From Pseudomonas berkeleyensis (GTDB taxonomy: Bacteria > Pseudomonadota > Gammaproteobacteria > Pseudomonadales > Pseudomonadaceae), in NCBI RefSeq assembly GCF_014109765.1, contig NZ_CP059139.1, positions 310,001-374,000 on the forward strand: a stretch of DNA of 64,000 bases. Reading direction: 5' to 3'. A program made the translations under genes and the position numbers. The notes under the pieces are model-generated. The model did no database searches. It saw only the letters and a program-made list of their open reading frames with translations, and was not told where the DNA came from. Positions 45,405-55,300 of this stretch are shown piece by piece. How positions within the stretch are numbered: position 1 is the stretch's first letter; the number at the start of each line of letters is the position of its first letter.

Positions 45405-46799
45405 TCAGCGGCTGGCGAGAAGTTCGCGGCCACGCACCACAGCGGCGCGCACCTGGTTCGGTGCCGTGCCACCGATATGGTCACGAGCGCCAACCGAGCC
45501 TTCCAGGGTCAGCACGGCGAACACGTCGTCAGCGATCTGGTCGCTGAACTGGCGCAGTTCGTCCAGGCTCATCTCGGCCAGATCCTTGCCAGTCTGCACG
45601 CCGTATTTCACCGCATGGCCGACGATTTCGTGGCAGTCGCGGAAGGGCAGGCCCTTGCGTACCAGGTAGTCGGCCAGGTCGGTGGCGGTGGAGAAACCGC
45701 GCAGCGCCGCCTCGCGCATGATTTCGCGCTTGGGCTTGATCGCCGGCACCATATCGGCGAAGGCGCGCAGGCTGTCACGCAGGGTGTCGGCGGCGTCGAA
45801 CAGCGGTTCCTTGTCTTCCTGGTTGTCCTTGTTGTAGGCCAGCGGCTGGCCTTTCATCAGGGTCAGCAGGCCGGTCAGGGCGCCGAACACACGGCCGGTC
45901 TTGCCGCGTACCAGCTCGGGCACATCGGGGTTTTTCTTCTGCGGCATGATCGAGGAGCCGGTGCAGAAACGATCCGGCAGGTCGATGAACTGGAACTGCG
46001 CGCTGGTCCACAGCACCAGCTCTTCGGAGAAGCGCGACAGGTGCATCATCGCCAGCGAGGCCGCGGCGCAGAATTCGATGGCGAAGTCGCGATCCGATAC
46101 GCCATCCAGAGAGTTGCCGCCAACGGCATCGAAACCCAGCAATTGAGCAGTGATCTCACGCTGGATCGGGTAAGTGGTGCCTGCCAGCGCCGCCGAGCCC
46201 AGCGGCATGCGGTTGGTGCGTTTGCGGCAGTCGACCAGGCGCTCGTAGTCACGCGAGAGCATCTCGAACCAGGCCAACAGATGATGGCCAAAGGTCACCG
46301 GCTGGGCGGTCTGCAGGTGGGTGAAACCGGGCATGATGGTATCTGCCTCGGCCTCGGCCAGGCCCAGCAGGCCCTGCTGCAGGCGGGTGATCTCGGCGAG
46401 GATCAGGTCGATCTCGTCGCGCAGCCACAGGCGGATGTCAGTGGCTACCTGGTCGTTGCGCGAGCGGCCGGTGTGCAGCTTCTTGCCGGTCACGCCGATG
46501 CGGTCGGTCAGGCGCGCCTCGATGTTCATGTGCACGTCTTCCAGGTCGACGCGCCAGTCGAACTGGCCGGCTTCGATCTCGCCCTGGATCTGCTTGAGGC
46601 CGTCGACGATGGCGTCACGCTCGGCATCGGTGAGTACGCCGACCTTGGCCAGCATGCTGGCATGGGCGATGGAGCCCATGATGTCGTGGCGATAGAGGCG
46701 CTTGTCGAATTCGACCGAGGCGGTGAAGCGGGCGACGAAGGCGTCGACGGGCTCGCTGAAGCGGCCGCCCCAGGATTGGTTGGTTTTTTCGCTGCTCAT
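45405..46799 (-). CDS. argH: Argininosuccinate lyase
   Basis: The protein has 464 residues. The fumarase/aspartase signature [12 protein letters not shown] (about 279-290) with the catalytic serine is present, as is the N-terminal [10 protein letters not shown] and [12 protein letters not shown]. It splits argininosuccinate to arginine and fumarate in the last step of arginine synthesis. Start ATG 46799. It diverges from algZ across 233 bases, as in P. aeruginosa. Confidence 0.96.
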   Translation of the reverse strand: MSSEKTNQSWGGRFSEPVDAFVARFTASVEFDKRLYRHDIMGSIAHASMLAKVGVLTDAERDAIVDGLKQIQGEIEAGQFDWRVDLEDVHMNIEARLTDRIGVTGKKLHTGRSRNDQVATDIRLWLRDEIDLILAEITRLQQGLLGLAEAEADTIMPGFTHLQTAQPVTFGHHLLAWFEMLSRDYERLVDCRKRTNRMPLGSAALAGTTYPIQREITAQLLGFDAVGGNSLDGVSDRDFAIEFCAAASLAMMHLSRFSEELVLWTSAQFQFIDLPDRFCTGSSIMPQKKNPDVPELVRGKTGRVFGALTGLLTLMKGQPLAYNKDNQEDKEPLFDAADTLRDSLRAFADMVPAIKPKREIMREAALRGFSTATDLADYLVRKGLPFRDCHEIVGHAVKYGVQTGKDLAEMSLDELRQFSDQIADDVFAVLTLEGSVGARDHIGGTAPNQVRAAVVRGRELLASR

Positions 46800-47032
46800 G
46801 ATTTAGTGCTCTGGATCGGCAAGCCGCTTTCTACGGCCAGCATGGCGGACAAAGTGCGTCGATAATAACAGGGTCGGCAGGCGTTTCGCCGGGCTGCGTT
46901 CGCCGTCGGGCACTCAGTGGCGTTGTCGGCTGCTTCACAGTTTTGTCCTGAAGGTGGCATTTCGGTGCTTTATTTTGTCCGGCGGGAGCCGTCTGGCTTG
47001 CCGGCTCGTGGGGCGACACGGAAACTGCGTCG

Positions 47033-48115
47033 ATGCACACACAATCCTTTGCCAAGAATAAACAAAGCGCCTCCATCGACGACTTCTTCGTCCCCGAACT
47101 GTGCCAGCCGGAAGCGCTGCTGAGCATGGTGCTGCTGGCCGAGTTGCTGGTGCTGGTGCTGGTGCTTGCCGAACCGATGACGCCGGGCTTCGACTGGGTG
47201 CGTCTGGCCCTGACCTCGCTGTTCGTGCAGTGGATCGTGCTGCTTTCGGCTGCCGTGCTGTGTCGTCTACGGCCGCTGCTGGCGCGCTTGCGCCCTTCGC
47301 TGGCGGGCAGCCTGTGTTGCGTGCTCGTGGTGCTGTTGACCCTTGGCTGTACGGCAGTCGCCGACTATTACGAGCTGGGTGGACCGCTTCCACGCAGCGG
47401 CGAGGTGAATCTTTACCTGCGTCATGCGTTGATCAGCCTGATCATGTCCGCACTGCTGCTACGCTATTTCTATCTGCAGAGCCAATGGCGTCGGCAGGAG
47501 CAGGCAGAGCTGCGCGCACGCATCGAATCGCTGCAAGCGCGGATCCGCCCGCATTTTCTGTTCAACAGCCTCAACAGCATCGCCAGCCTGGTCACGCTAG
47601 ACCCGTTCAAGGCCGAGCAGGCGGTGCTGGATCTGTCCGATCTGTTTCGTGCCAGCCTGGCCAAGCCCGGCAGTCTGGTGCCGTGGAAGGAGGAACTGGA
47701 ACTGGCGAAACGATATCTATCGATCGAGCACTACAGGCTCGGCGAGCGACTACAGTTGCAGTGGGAGGTCGAAGGTGTGCCGGAGGATCTGCCGATTCCC
47801 CAGCTGACCCTGCAGCCTCTGTTGGAGAATGCGCTGATCTATGGCATCCAGCCGCGTATAGAAGGTGGTTTGGTGCGGGTCGAAGCGGATTACCAGGATG
47901 GAGTGTTCAGCTTGTGTGTCAGCAATCCGTATGAAGAGCGGGGCGAGCAGCACCCGTCACGGGGAACGCACCAAGCGCTGAGTAATATCGATGCGCGCCT
48001 GGCGGCACTTTTTGGGCCGCGCGCGAGTCTCAGCGTGGAGCGCCGTGACGGCCGTCATTACAGCTGTCTACGCTATCCTTGTGCGAGACTCACGCAGGAA
48101 GCCAGAGCAATATGA
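47033..48115 (+). CDS. algZ: LytS-type sensor histidine kinase AlgZ (FimS)
   Basis: The protein has 360 residues. Four hydrophobic segments lie in about 28-147. The His_kinase motif is RIRPH174FLFNSLNSIASL, and the C-terminal ATPase part (TLQPLLENALIYGIQP) lacks the classical N/G box pattern, as in AlgZ/FimS. It is an inner-membrane regulator of twitching, pili and alginate with AlgR. Its stop overlaps algR by four bases (ATGA), so the pair is translationally coupled. Confidence 0.9.
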   Translation: MHTQSFAKNKQSASIDDFFVPELCQPEALLSMVLLAELLVLVLVLAEPMTPGFDWVRLALTSLFVQWIVLLSAAVLCRLRPLLARLRPSLAGSLCCVLVVLLTLGCTAVADYYELGGPLPRSGEVNLYLRHALISLIMSALLLRYFYLQSQWRRQEQAELRARIESLQARIRPHFLFNSLNSIASLVTLDPFKAEQAVLDLSDLFRASLAKPGSLVPWKEELELAKRYLSIEHYRLGERLQLQWEVEGVPEDLPIPQLTLQPLLENALIYGIQPRIEGGLVRVEADYQDGVFSLCVSNPYEERGEQHPSRGTHQALSNIDARLAALFGPRASLSVERRDGRHYSCLRYPCARLTQEARAI

Positions 48116-48858
48116 ATGTCCTGATCGTCGATGACGAACCCCTTGCCCGCGAGCGCCTCAGCCGCATGGTCGGTGAGCTCGAGGGTTACCGGGTACTGGA
48201 GCCCGCCGCCAGCAATGGCGAGGAAGCTCTGACCCTGATCGATAGCCTCAAGCCGGACGTAGTCCTGCTCGATATCCGCATGCCTGGTCTGGATGGTCTG
48301 CAGGTGGCCGCCAAACTGTGCGAGCGTGAGGCGCCCCCGGCGGTGATTTTCTGTACCGCTCATGATGAATTCGCCCTGGAAGCCTTCCAGGTCAGTGCGG
48401 TCGGCTATCTGGTCAAACCAGTGCGCTCGGAAAGCCTCAGCGAAGCTTTGAAAAAGGCCGAGCGACCCAACCGCGTGCAACTGGCTGCCCTGACCCGCCC
48501 TGCGGCGGAAACCGGCGGTGGCCCGCGTACCCATATCAGCGCGCGAACCCGCAAGGGCATCGAGCTGATCCCGCTGGATCACGTGGTCTATTTCATCGCC
48601 GATCACAAGTACGTCACCTTGCGCCACCAGGGCGGTGAAGTCCTGCTGGATGAGCCGCTGAAGGCGCTGGAAGACGAGTTCGGCGATCGCTTCGTGCGCA
48701 TCCACCGCAATGCGCTGGTCGCTCGCGAGCGTATCGAGCGCCTGCAGCGCACGCCGCTGGGGCATTTCCAGCTATTCCTCAAAGGGCTCGACGGCGACTC
48801 GCTGGTGGTCAGCCGCAGGCATGTGGCCGGGGTTCGCAAGCTGATGCAGTCGCTCTAG
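48112..48858 (+). CDS. algR: LytTR response regulator AlgR
   Basis: The protein has 248 residues, the exact AlgR length. The receiver domain (1-125) has the phospho-acceptor in VVLLD54IRMPG and VKPV. The C-terminal LytTR DNA-binding domain (about 140-248) has [21 protein letters not shown] and [12 protein letters not shown]. AlgR controls alginate, type IV pili and cyanide genes. ATG 48112 is used rather than an earlier in-frame ATG at 48079. Confidence 0.94.
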   Translation: MNVLIVDDEPLARERLSRMVGELEGYRVLEPAASNGEEALTLIDSLKPDVVLLDIRMPGLDGLQVAAKLCEREAPPAVIFCTAHDEFALEAFQVSAVGYLVKPVRSESLSEALKKAERPNRVQLAALTRPAAETGGGPRTHISARTRKGIELIPLDHVVYFIADHKYVTLRHQGGEVLLDEPLKALEDEFGDRFVRIHRNALVARERIERLQRTPLGHFQLFLKGLDGDSLVVSRRHVAGVRKLMQSL

Positions 48859-48961
48859 CCCCACGAGCCTTCACGGGAGCTGCGGCCGATGGCCGCCTCC
48901 CGGAGCCCTGGAAAGACGAGCCTGTTATGATTCGCGGCAATTTGTTCTGTGGAATTGCCTC

Positions 48962-49900
48962 ATGTCCCGCGAAATTCGCATCGCCACCCGTAAGAGCGCC
49001 CTGGCCCTGTGGCAGGCTGAATACGTCAAAGCCCGTCTGGAACAGGCCCATCCCGGCCTGAAGGTCAGCCTGGTGCCGATGGTCAGCCGCGGCGATAAGC
49101 TGCTCGATGCGCCGTTGGCGAAGATCGGCGGCAAAGGCTTGTTCGTCAAGGAACTGGAAACCGCACTCCTGGAAAACGAGGCCGATATCGCCGTGCATTC
49201 GATGAAGGATGTGCCGATGGACTTTCCCGAGGGCCTGGGCCTGTTCTGCATCTGCGAGCGCGAAGACCCGCGCGATGCCTTCGTCTCCAACACCTTCGAG
49301 AGCCTCGATGCGTTGCCGGCCGATAGCGTGGTCGGCACCTCCAGCCTGCGTCGCCAGGCACAGTTGCTGGCGCGCCGGCCTGACCTGAAAATCCAGTTCC
49401 TGCGTGGCAACGTGAATACCCGCCTGGCCAAGCTCGATGCCGGCGAGTACGACGCCATCATCCTCGCCGCTGCCGGTCTGATCCGCCTCGGCTTCGAGGA
49501 TCGTATCCGTAGCTCGATCAGTGCCGAGGACAGCCTGCCGGCCGGCGGCCAGGGTGCCGTGGGTATCGAGTGCCGCAGTGCCGATGCTGACGTGCATGCC
49601 CTGCTGGCGCCGTTGCATCACCGCGAGACTGCCCTGCGTGTGACTGCCGAGCGAGCACTGAACAAGCGCCTCAATGGCGGCTGCCAGGTTCCCATCGCCT
49701 GCTACGCCCTGCTCGAAGACGATCAGTTGTGGTTGCGTGGCCTGGTCGGTCAGCCCGATGGCGGCCTGCTGCTGCGTGCCGAATCCCGGGCGCCCAGCAG
49801 TGACGCCGAGGCCCTGGGCGTGCGCGTCGCCGAGGAGCTGCTGGAGCAGGGCGCCGAAGCCATTCTCAAGGCGGTGTATGGTGAGGCCGGCCATCCGTGA
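48962..49900 (+). CDS. hemC: Porphobilinogen deaminase
   Basis: The protein has 312 residues. It joins four porphobilinogens to hydroxymethylbilane on a dipyrromethane cofactor attached to C241 in [30 protein letters not shown] and [14 protein letters not shown] are family motifs with the catalytic aspartate. Its stop overlaps hemD (GTGA). Confidence 0.96.
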   Translation: MSREIRIATRKSALALWQAEYVKARLEQAHPGLKVSLVPMVSRGDKLLDAPLAKIGGKGLFVKELETALLENEADIAVHSMKDVPMDFPEGLGLFCICEREDPRDAFVSNTFESLDALPADSVVGTSSLRRQAQLLARRPDLKIQFLRGNVNTRLAKLDAGEYDAIILAAAGLIRLGFEDRIRSSISAEDSLPAGGQGAVGIECRSADADVHALLAPLHHRETALRVTAERALNKRLNGGCQVPIACYALLEDDQLWLRGLVGQPDGGLLLRAESRAPSSDAEALGVRVAEELLEQGAEAILKAVYGEAGHP

Positions 49901-50670
49901 GCGCCTGGCGCCTGCTGCTGACCCGTCCTGCCGAGGATTGCGCGGTGCTGGCGCAGACGCTGGCCGAGCGAGGCGTCGCCAGTAGCTGCATGCCGTTGCT
50001 GGCCATCGAGGCGCTGGATGAGACGCCTGAGCAGCGCCGCACTTTCTCCGAGTTGCAGCGTTACTGCGCCGTGATAGTCGTCAGCAAGCCCGCAGCACGC
50101 CTCGCTCTGGCGCAGCTGGATCGTCATGGCGTGCGAGACTCGGCGCGGCAGCCCTGGTTCGCCGTCGGCGGCGCGACTGCGGCGTTGCTTGCGGAGCAAG
50201 GGCTGGATACTCACTACCCGGCGCAGGGCGATGACAGCGAAGCGCTGCTCGCCCTGCCGGCTTTGCAGCAGAGCATTGCTTCCGTTTCTTCCCCGCGGGT
50301 GTTGATTCTGCGTGGCGAGGGTGGCCGAGAATTCCTTGCCGAGTGCTTGCGCGGCCAAGGTGTGACGGTCGACTATCTGCCACTGTATCGCCGCGTGCTG
50401 CCGCATTATGCGGTGGGGGAACTGAGTCGGCGGCTGCGAGCGGAACGCCTGAACGGCCTGGTTGTCAGCAGTGGACAGGGTTTCGAACACCTGCTGCAGC
50501 TGGCTGGCGATGACTGGCCGGCTCTGGCTCGGCTACCCTTGTTCGTACCCAGCCCGCGTGTCGCCGAGCAGGCGCGCAATGCGGGTGCGGAGATCGTTGT
50601 GGACTGTCGCGGCGCCAGTGCCGCGGCCTTGCAGGCAGCTCTGGAGCAGTTTCCGGCTGCCGCCCTCTAA
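49897..50670 (+). CDS. hemD: Uroporphyrinogen-III synthase
   Basis: The protein has 257 residues with a GTG start at 49897 overlapping the hemC stop by four bases. [20 protein letters not shown] and [17 protein letters not shown] are characteristic of the weakly conserved HemD fold. It cyclises hydroxymethylbilane. hemX follows after 12 bases. Confidence 0.92.
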   Translation: MSAWRLLLTRPAEDCAVLAQTLAERGVASSCMPLLAIEALDETPEQRRTFSELQRYCAVIVVSKPAARLALAQLDRHGVRDSARQPWFAVGGATAALLAEQGLDTHYPAQGDDSEALLALPALQQSIASVSSPRVLILRGEGGREFLAECLRGQGVTVDYLPLYRRVLPHYAVGELSRRLRAERLNGLVVSSGQGFEHLLQLAGDDWPALARLPLFVPSPRVAEQARNAGAEIVVDCRGASAAALQAALEQFPAAAL

Positions 50671-50682
50671 AAGGACGGATAC

Positions 50683-51816
50683 GTGAGCGAAGCATCCACC
50701 CCGAACACGCCAGAAGAGAAACCGGCCAGCGAAGCCGTGAAAACCACGCCTACACCTCCAGCTGCGAAGGCACCGCGCAATGGCGGCGGTAGCGGTCTTG
50801 CCGCGTTCGCCCTGCTGATCGGGCTGGCGGGTGCCGGTGCGGGTGGCTGGAGTCTCTGGCAGCTGCAGCAAATGCAGAACAGAGATCAACAGCAGGCCGA
50901 GGATCTGCAGCGCACGCGTGACGACAGCGCGAAGAAGGTGGAGGAGCTGGCCCAGCGCCTGGACTCACGTCTTTCAGCTCTGCCCAGTGCAGCCGAACTG
51001 GATGAACGCCGCCGCCTGCTGGCCAACCTGCAGAATGATCAGCAGCGCATGAGCCAGCGCCTGGAGTCGGTGCTCGATGGCAGTCGACAGGATTGGCGTC
51101 TGGATGAGGCCGAGCATTTGCTGCGCCTGGCGACCCTGCGTTTGTCCGCGCTGCAGGATGTGGCCACCGCCGAGGCGCTGGTACAGGCTGCCGACGACAT
51201 TCTCCGTGAGCAGGACGACCCTGCCGCCTTCGCCGCACGCGAGCAACTCAGCCGTAGCCTCGAAGCCCTGCGTACTACGGCGCGTCCGGATCGCGTCGGT
51301 TTGTTCCTGCAGTTGGGTGCCCTGCGTGAGCAGGCCGCCACCCTCAATCCGCTCGCACCTACGTTCGAGGGTCAGGGCGACGTGCTCTCCGATCTCGCAG
51401 CCGAAGGTGATGGCAGTGCCTGGTGGGGCGAGTGGGTGAAGAAGCTGTCGGATTACTTCCGTATCGAGTTCGATGCTGATCGTAACGTGCGTCCGCTGTT
51501 GTCCGGGCAGAGCCTGTCGCAGGTGCGTCTGAGCTTGTCGCTGGCGTTGGAGCAGGCGCAATGGGCCGCACTGCATGGCCAGACCGGGGTGTACCAGCAG
51601 TCGTTGAAGCAGGCGGAAGAAATCCTCGATGCTCATTTCAACCTGGACAACCCCGATAGCCGCGCCCTGCGCCAGCGCTTCGGCGAGTTGGCCGACGCCA
51701 GTGTCGAGGTCAAGGTGCCGGATCTGAGCGACTCGCTCGACGCGTTGCAGGCTTACCTGCAACGGAAGCAGGCGCAGCGTCGGCAGGGGGCCGCTGCGGC
51801 CGGGGAGGTGCAATGA
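50683..51816 (+). CDS. hemX: HemX-type membrane protein (uroporphyrinogen-III C-methyltransferase-like annotation)
   Basis: The protein has 377 residues with a GTG start at 50683 behind AAGGA. A short Pro/Ala/Lys-rich cytoplasmic N terminus precedes one membrane segment (about 44-66, GLAAFALLIGLAGAGAGGWSLW). The long periplasmic part is helical (LRLATLRLSALQDVATAEALVQAADDILRE). HemX was once called a methyltransferase, but it has no such motif; its role is unclear. Its stop overlaps hemY by four bases. Confidence 0.88.
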   Translation: MSEASTPNTPEEKPASEAVKTTPTPPAAKAPRNGGGSGLAAFALLIGLAGAGAGGWSLWQLQQMQNRDQQQAEDLQRTRDDSAKKVEELAQRLDSRLSALPSAAELDERRRLLANLQNDQQRMSQRLESVLDGSRQDWRLDEAEHLLRLATLRLSALQDVATAEALVQAADDILREQDDPAAFAAREQLSRSLEALRTTARPDRVGLFLQLGALREQAATLNPLAPTFEGQGDVLSDLAAEGDGSAWWGEWVKKLSDYFRIEFDADRNVRPLLSGQSLSQVRLSLSLALEQAQWAALHGQTGVYQQSLKQAEEILDAHFNLDNPDSRALRQRFGELADASVEVKVPDLSDSLDALQAYLQRKQAQRRQGAAAAGEVQ

Positions 51817-53060
51817 AACGCCTGATCTGGCTGCTGTTGCTGCTGGCTGTCGCCGCCGGTCTGTACTTGCTCAGCCTGGCCATCGAGGCCGACCGCGGTT
51901 ACGTGCTGTTCGCCTACAAGGGTTTCCGTTACCAGTCAGGTCTGTGGGCTTTCCTCGGTCTGGTAGTGGTCGTCGTGCTGCTCTATTACCTGATCAAGCT
52001 GACGTTGCGTCTGTTGCTCAGCTCGACGCGCCTGGCCAATCCCTGGTCGCGGTTGCACCGCACTCGTCGTGTCCGCCAGGCCTCCGAGCAGGGCATGCTG
52101 GATCTGGCCGAAGGGCGCTGGGCGCGTGCTCAGCGTCAGTTGACGCGCGCTGCCGAGGCCGACAGTCAGCCGCTGATGTATTACCTGGGCGCCGCACGTG
52201 CGGCGAGCAAGCTTGGCCAGCATGAGCAGAGCGATGCACTGCTCGAGCGTGCATTGAACAAGCAGCCGCAAGCGGAGTTGGCCATTGCCCTGACGCATGC
52301 CGAATTGCAGCGCAGCCGTGGTGACAGCGATGCCGCACTGGAAACCCTGCAGGCGATGCGTGAACGCCATCCGGGCCATCACCTGGTGTTGCGCCAGTTG
52401 CAGCGTTTGTATTTGCAACGCCAGGACTGGTCTGCCTTGCTCGGGTTGCTGCCGGAGCTGCGCAAGGAAAAGGCCCTGCCTGCCGCCGAACTCGACGAAC
52501 TGGAGCGCGAGACCTGGCGCGGTCGCCTGGCTGAGGCCGGGCATGCTGGGCAGGGCGAGGGTGAAGCCGCATTGCAGCCGCTGACGCAAGCCTGGCATCA
52601 GCTCTCCGCACCGTTGCGCCAGGAGCCGGAACTGATTGCCACCTATGTCGAGCAATTGCGTCGCCTGGGCGCGCAGGAAGAGGCCGAAGAAGTGCTGCGT
52701 AGCGCCCTTAAGCGTGGCTACGACAGCCGCCTGGCACGCTTCTATGGCGTGCTGCGTGGCGCCGATCCGGCGCGCCAGCTACAGACCGCCGAACTCTGGC
52801 TCAAGCAGCATCCACAGGATCCGGCGTTGCTACTGACCCTCGGCCGGTTGTGCCTGCAGAATCAACTCTGGGGCAAGGCGCGCGATTATTTCGAAACCAG
52901 CCTGAAGATCGAGCGTCATCCGGAAACCTGCGCCGAACTGGCCCGCCTGCTGGCGCAACTGGGTGAGCTGGAGCGCAGCAATCAGTTGCTGCTCGAGAGT
53001 CACGCTCTGCTGCACCAGGGGTTGCCCAGCCTGCCGCAGCCTCAGGGCGCAAGCGTCTGA
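51813..53060 (+). CDS. hemY: HemY-type TPR membrane protein
   Basis: The protein has 415 residues. Two N-terminal membrane segments (about 3-24 and 40-62) precede helical TPR-like repeats (RAQRQLTRAAEADSQPLMYYLGAARAAS; LTLGRLCLQNQLWGKARDYFETSLKIE). It is linked to the hem operon by gene order, and no enzymatic motif of protoporphyrinogen oxidase is present. It may organise haem-pathway or secretion complexes. Confidence 0.88.
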   Translation: MKRLIWLLLLLAVAAGLYLLSLAIEADRGYVLFAYKGFRYQSGLWAFLGLVVVVVLLYYLIKLTLRLLLSSTRLANPWSRLHRTRRVRQASEQGMLDLAEGRWARAQRQLTRAAEADSQPLMYYLGAARAASKLGQHEQSDALLERALNKQPQAELAIALTHAELQRSRGDSDAALETLQAMRERHPGHHLVLRQLQRLYLQRQDWSALLGLLPELRKEKALPAAELDELERETWRGRLAEAGHAGQGEGEAALQPLTQAWHQLSAPLRQEPELIATYVEQLRRLGAQEEAEEVLRSALKRGYDSRLARFYGVLRGADPARQLQTAELWLKQHPQDPALLLTLGRLCLQNQLWGKARDYFETSLKIERHPETCAELARLLAQLGELERSNQLLLESHALLHQGLPSLPQPQGASV

Positions 53061-53110
53061 GCGGACGGAGGGGCATTCCGTTCGGACGAGTAGCCGTTCG
53101 CCATGCATGA

Positions 53111-53128
53111 GGCGCCTTGAAAGGCGCC
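53111..53128 (+). terminator. GC hairpin between hemY and dsbB
   Basis: GGCGCCTT-GA-AAGGCGCC is a perfect eight-pair hairpin 50 bases after the hemY stop. The following CATGCTTTCC has only a short T run, so termination is probable but not certain. Confidence 0.55.
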
Positions 53129-53175
53129 CATGCTTTCCTCTACCGTACTGCCCTCGATTTCCCTCCGGAGCCATC

Positions 53176-53667
53176 ATGCAATTGGCCAGCCCGCGTCCCC
53201 TGTTCTTCCTGGCATTTATCGGCTGCGTGCTGCTCATGGCAGTGGCTCTCTATCTGGAGCATGCGGTGGGGCTTGAGCCCTGTCCGATGTGCATCGTCCA
53301 GCGTATCTGCGTCATTGGTTTTGGCCTGGTATGTCTGGTTGCCGCCATTCATGGCCCAGGGCGTCTCGGTCAGCGCATCTATGCCGTGCTGGCGCTGCTT
53401 TTCGTGCTTGTCGGTGGGGCCACGGCAGGGCGGCAAATCTACCTGCAGAGCGTTCCGGCCGATCAGCTCGAGGCCTGCCTGCCGAGTCTGGAATTCATGA
53501 TGCAGGCTCTGCCGATGCAGGATGTCGTGCGTCTGGTGTTCCAGGGCACGGCGGATTGCGCCGAGGTCAACTGGACCTTGTTCGGCATGAGCATTCCCGA
53601 ATGGAGCCTGCTGGCGTTCATCGGCATGTTCGGTTTCTGCCTGCTGCAGCTGCTGCGTCGCCGTTGA
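53176..53667 (+). CDS. dsbB: Disulfide bond formation protein DsbB
   Basis: The protein has 163 residues from ATG 53176 (MQLASPRPLFFLAFIGCVLL) behind CGGAG. Four membrane segments are expected. The active pair C36-P-M-C39 faces the periplasm at the end of the first segment, and the second pair is C101 and C128 in the second periplasmic loop. It re-oxidises DsbA and passes electrons to quinones. In P. aeruginosa a DsbB paralogue called DsbH sits at this place. Confidence 0.92.
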   Translation: MQLASPRPLFFLAFIGCVLLMAVALYLEHAVGLEPCPMCIVQRICVIGFGLVCLVAAIHGPGRLGQRIYAVLALLFVLVGGATAGRQIYLQSVPADQLEACLPSLEFMMQALPMQDVVRLVFQGTADCAEVNWTLFGMSIPEWSLLAFIGMFGFCLLQLLRRR

Positions 53668-53962
53668 AGTGCAGAGGGCACGGCATTCTTGCCGTGCCGA
53701 TCAAACGCGCGTATTAAATTTATCGCCACGGTGCCTTGATGGTGTGTGCCTGCGGGCATAATCTGGCTCGCACGCACCGCCGGAAAAACGCCATTTTGCG
53801 GTTTCTTTCCGTGATCAGCTGGCAATTGACAAAAAGTCGGCGGGAGCAATTTTCCAGGTCGCGCCGACGGCCTAAAGGATAGTGCCCAGGATGGCAGACA
53901 CCATAAACGTCTCGGGAGTGGACGTATAACAGGCATTACCGATAAGGGAAGCGAGGTTCATC

Positions 53963-54436
53963 ATGCTTGAGAGTTGTCAGAACGCACAGGAACGTTGGGG
54001 TGGTGTGCACCAGCTGATTGACCGTTGGCTGGGTGAGCGCCGCGAACTGGTGCTGGCCTATACCGATCTGACCAAGGCGCCGCAGGCTCCCACGATCAAT
54101 GGCGAGACCTTGCTGGGCTTTTGCGAGTTGCTGGTGGACTACGTCTCGGCCGGCCACTTCGAGGTCTACGAGCAACTCACCAACGAGGCCAAGGCCTTCA
54201 ATGATCAGCGTGGCCTTGAACTGGCCAAGCAGATCTATCCACGGATCGAAGCCATTACCGAGGTAGCTCTGGCGTTCAATGATCGTTGTGATAACGGCGA
54301 CTGCCGTGACAACGCTTCTCTGATGGCCGAGCTCAATCGTCTGGGGCAGTTGCTGCATGAGCGTTTCGAACTGGAAGACTGCCTGATTGAGGTGTTGCAC
54401 AACGCCCACCAAGAGCAGGCTGCGGCACTGGCCTGA
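53963..54436 (+). CDS. algQ: Anti-sigma-70 factor AlgQ (Rsd family)
   Basis: The protein has 157 residues. The helical Rsd/AlgQ fold is recognised by [24 protein letters not shown] near the start and [25 protein letters not shown] in the middle. It binds the sigma-70 region 4 and affects alginate and siderophore genes. The 295-base gap upstream contains a GGCACGGCA/TGCCGTGCC hairpin and a TTGACA at 53826 that might be a -35 box. Confidence 0.9.
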   Translation: MLESCQNAQERWGGVHQLIDRWLGERRELVLAYTDLTKAPQAPTINGETLLGFCELLVDYVSAGHFEVYEQLTNEAKAFNDQRGLELAKQIYPRIEAITEVALAFNDRCDNGDCRDNASLMAELNRLGQLLHERFELEDCLIEVLHNAHQEQAAALA

Positions 54437-54460
54437 TCGGCATGGCTCGGCGCGCCGACA

Positions 54461-55108
54461 TCAGTTGGTGACGTCGAGCAACTCCAGATCGAACACAAGC
54501 GGCGCATGCGGGGGAATCAGGTCTCCCGCCCCTTCTTCACCGTAGGCCTGAGCCGACGGCACCACCAGCCGCCAATGGGCACCTTTGGGCATCTGCAGCA
54601 GCGCGCTACGCCAGCCGGCGATCAGACTGTCCAGACGAAACCATTGCGGTGAGCTGCTCTCATCGAAAACGCTGCCGTCGGCCAGGGTGCCGCGGTAGCG
54701 CACCTGCACCCGGCTGCTGGAGGTAGGTTTGGCGCCGCTCCCGGCGCGCAGCTCCGTGATCAGTACCCCGTTGTCGAGCGCCCGTACATTGGGCAACGCA
54801 CGTTGCTCGGCGAGAAAGTGTTGTTCCACTTCGACGGCTCTGGCGTGATGTTGCGGGCTGGCGGCGATGCTGGCTTCGTGAGCATCGAGCAGTTGCTCGA
54901 TGCGCGCCTCCGGGAGCCGCAATGGCTTGCCTTCATAGGCCTGGCGCAGGCCTTCGAGCAGATCGTTCAGGGGCAGATCCGGTACTTCGTCCTGCAAGCG
55001 CTCACCCAGACGTACGCCAAGGCTGTAGGCCAGATCCTGCCTCTGCTGGTCGGCCTGAGCGCCGAGGCTGCAGCAGATGGCGAGGGCGGCGAATACGGCG
55101 CGGCTCAT
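54461..55108 (-). CDS. FKBP-type peptidyl-prolyl cis-trans isomerase, exported
   Basis: The protein has 215 residues with a signal peptide (MSRAVFAALAICCSLGAQADQ). The N-terminal helical dimerisation part (about 25-110) is followed by the FKBP domain (about 120-213): VQVRYRGTLADGSVFDES, SLIAGWRSALLQMPKGAHW, VPSAQAYGEEGAGDLIPPHAPLVFDLELL. It is a FkpA/Mip-like periplasmic folding helper. It converges on algQ with 24 bases between stops. Confidence 0.9.
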   Translation of the reverse strand: MSRAVFAALAICCSLGAQADQQRQDLAYSLGVRLGERLQDEVPDLPLNDLLEGLRQAYEGKPLRLPEARIEQLLDAHEASIAASPQHHARAVEVEQHFLAEQRALPNVRALDNGVLITELRAGSGAKPTSSSRVQVRYRGTLADGSVFDESSSPQWFRLDSLIAGWRSALLQMPKGAHWRLVVPSAQAYGEEGAGDLIPPHAPLVFDLELLDVTN

Positions 55109-55300
55109 GACGATGTCTCCCGATCAAGATGCTAGGGGCTGTTGAGGTTGTGCAGCGACATGAGGTTCGCCGGCACCTCAAAGGTCTTGGCGATTATGCC
55201 AGTGCAGGCCGGCATCTGCTTTAGATCGTCTAAAGGCCTATGGCGAGGGCTCGCGCCTGCGTCTAGTATGGGCGCATCCACATCCGCCTGGAGGCGCGCC

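Noticed and set aside
47101..47934. Second long frame over algZ on the plus strand
   Set aside because: Out-of-frame shadow of algZ; algZ alone has the PHFLFN motif and couples to algR.
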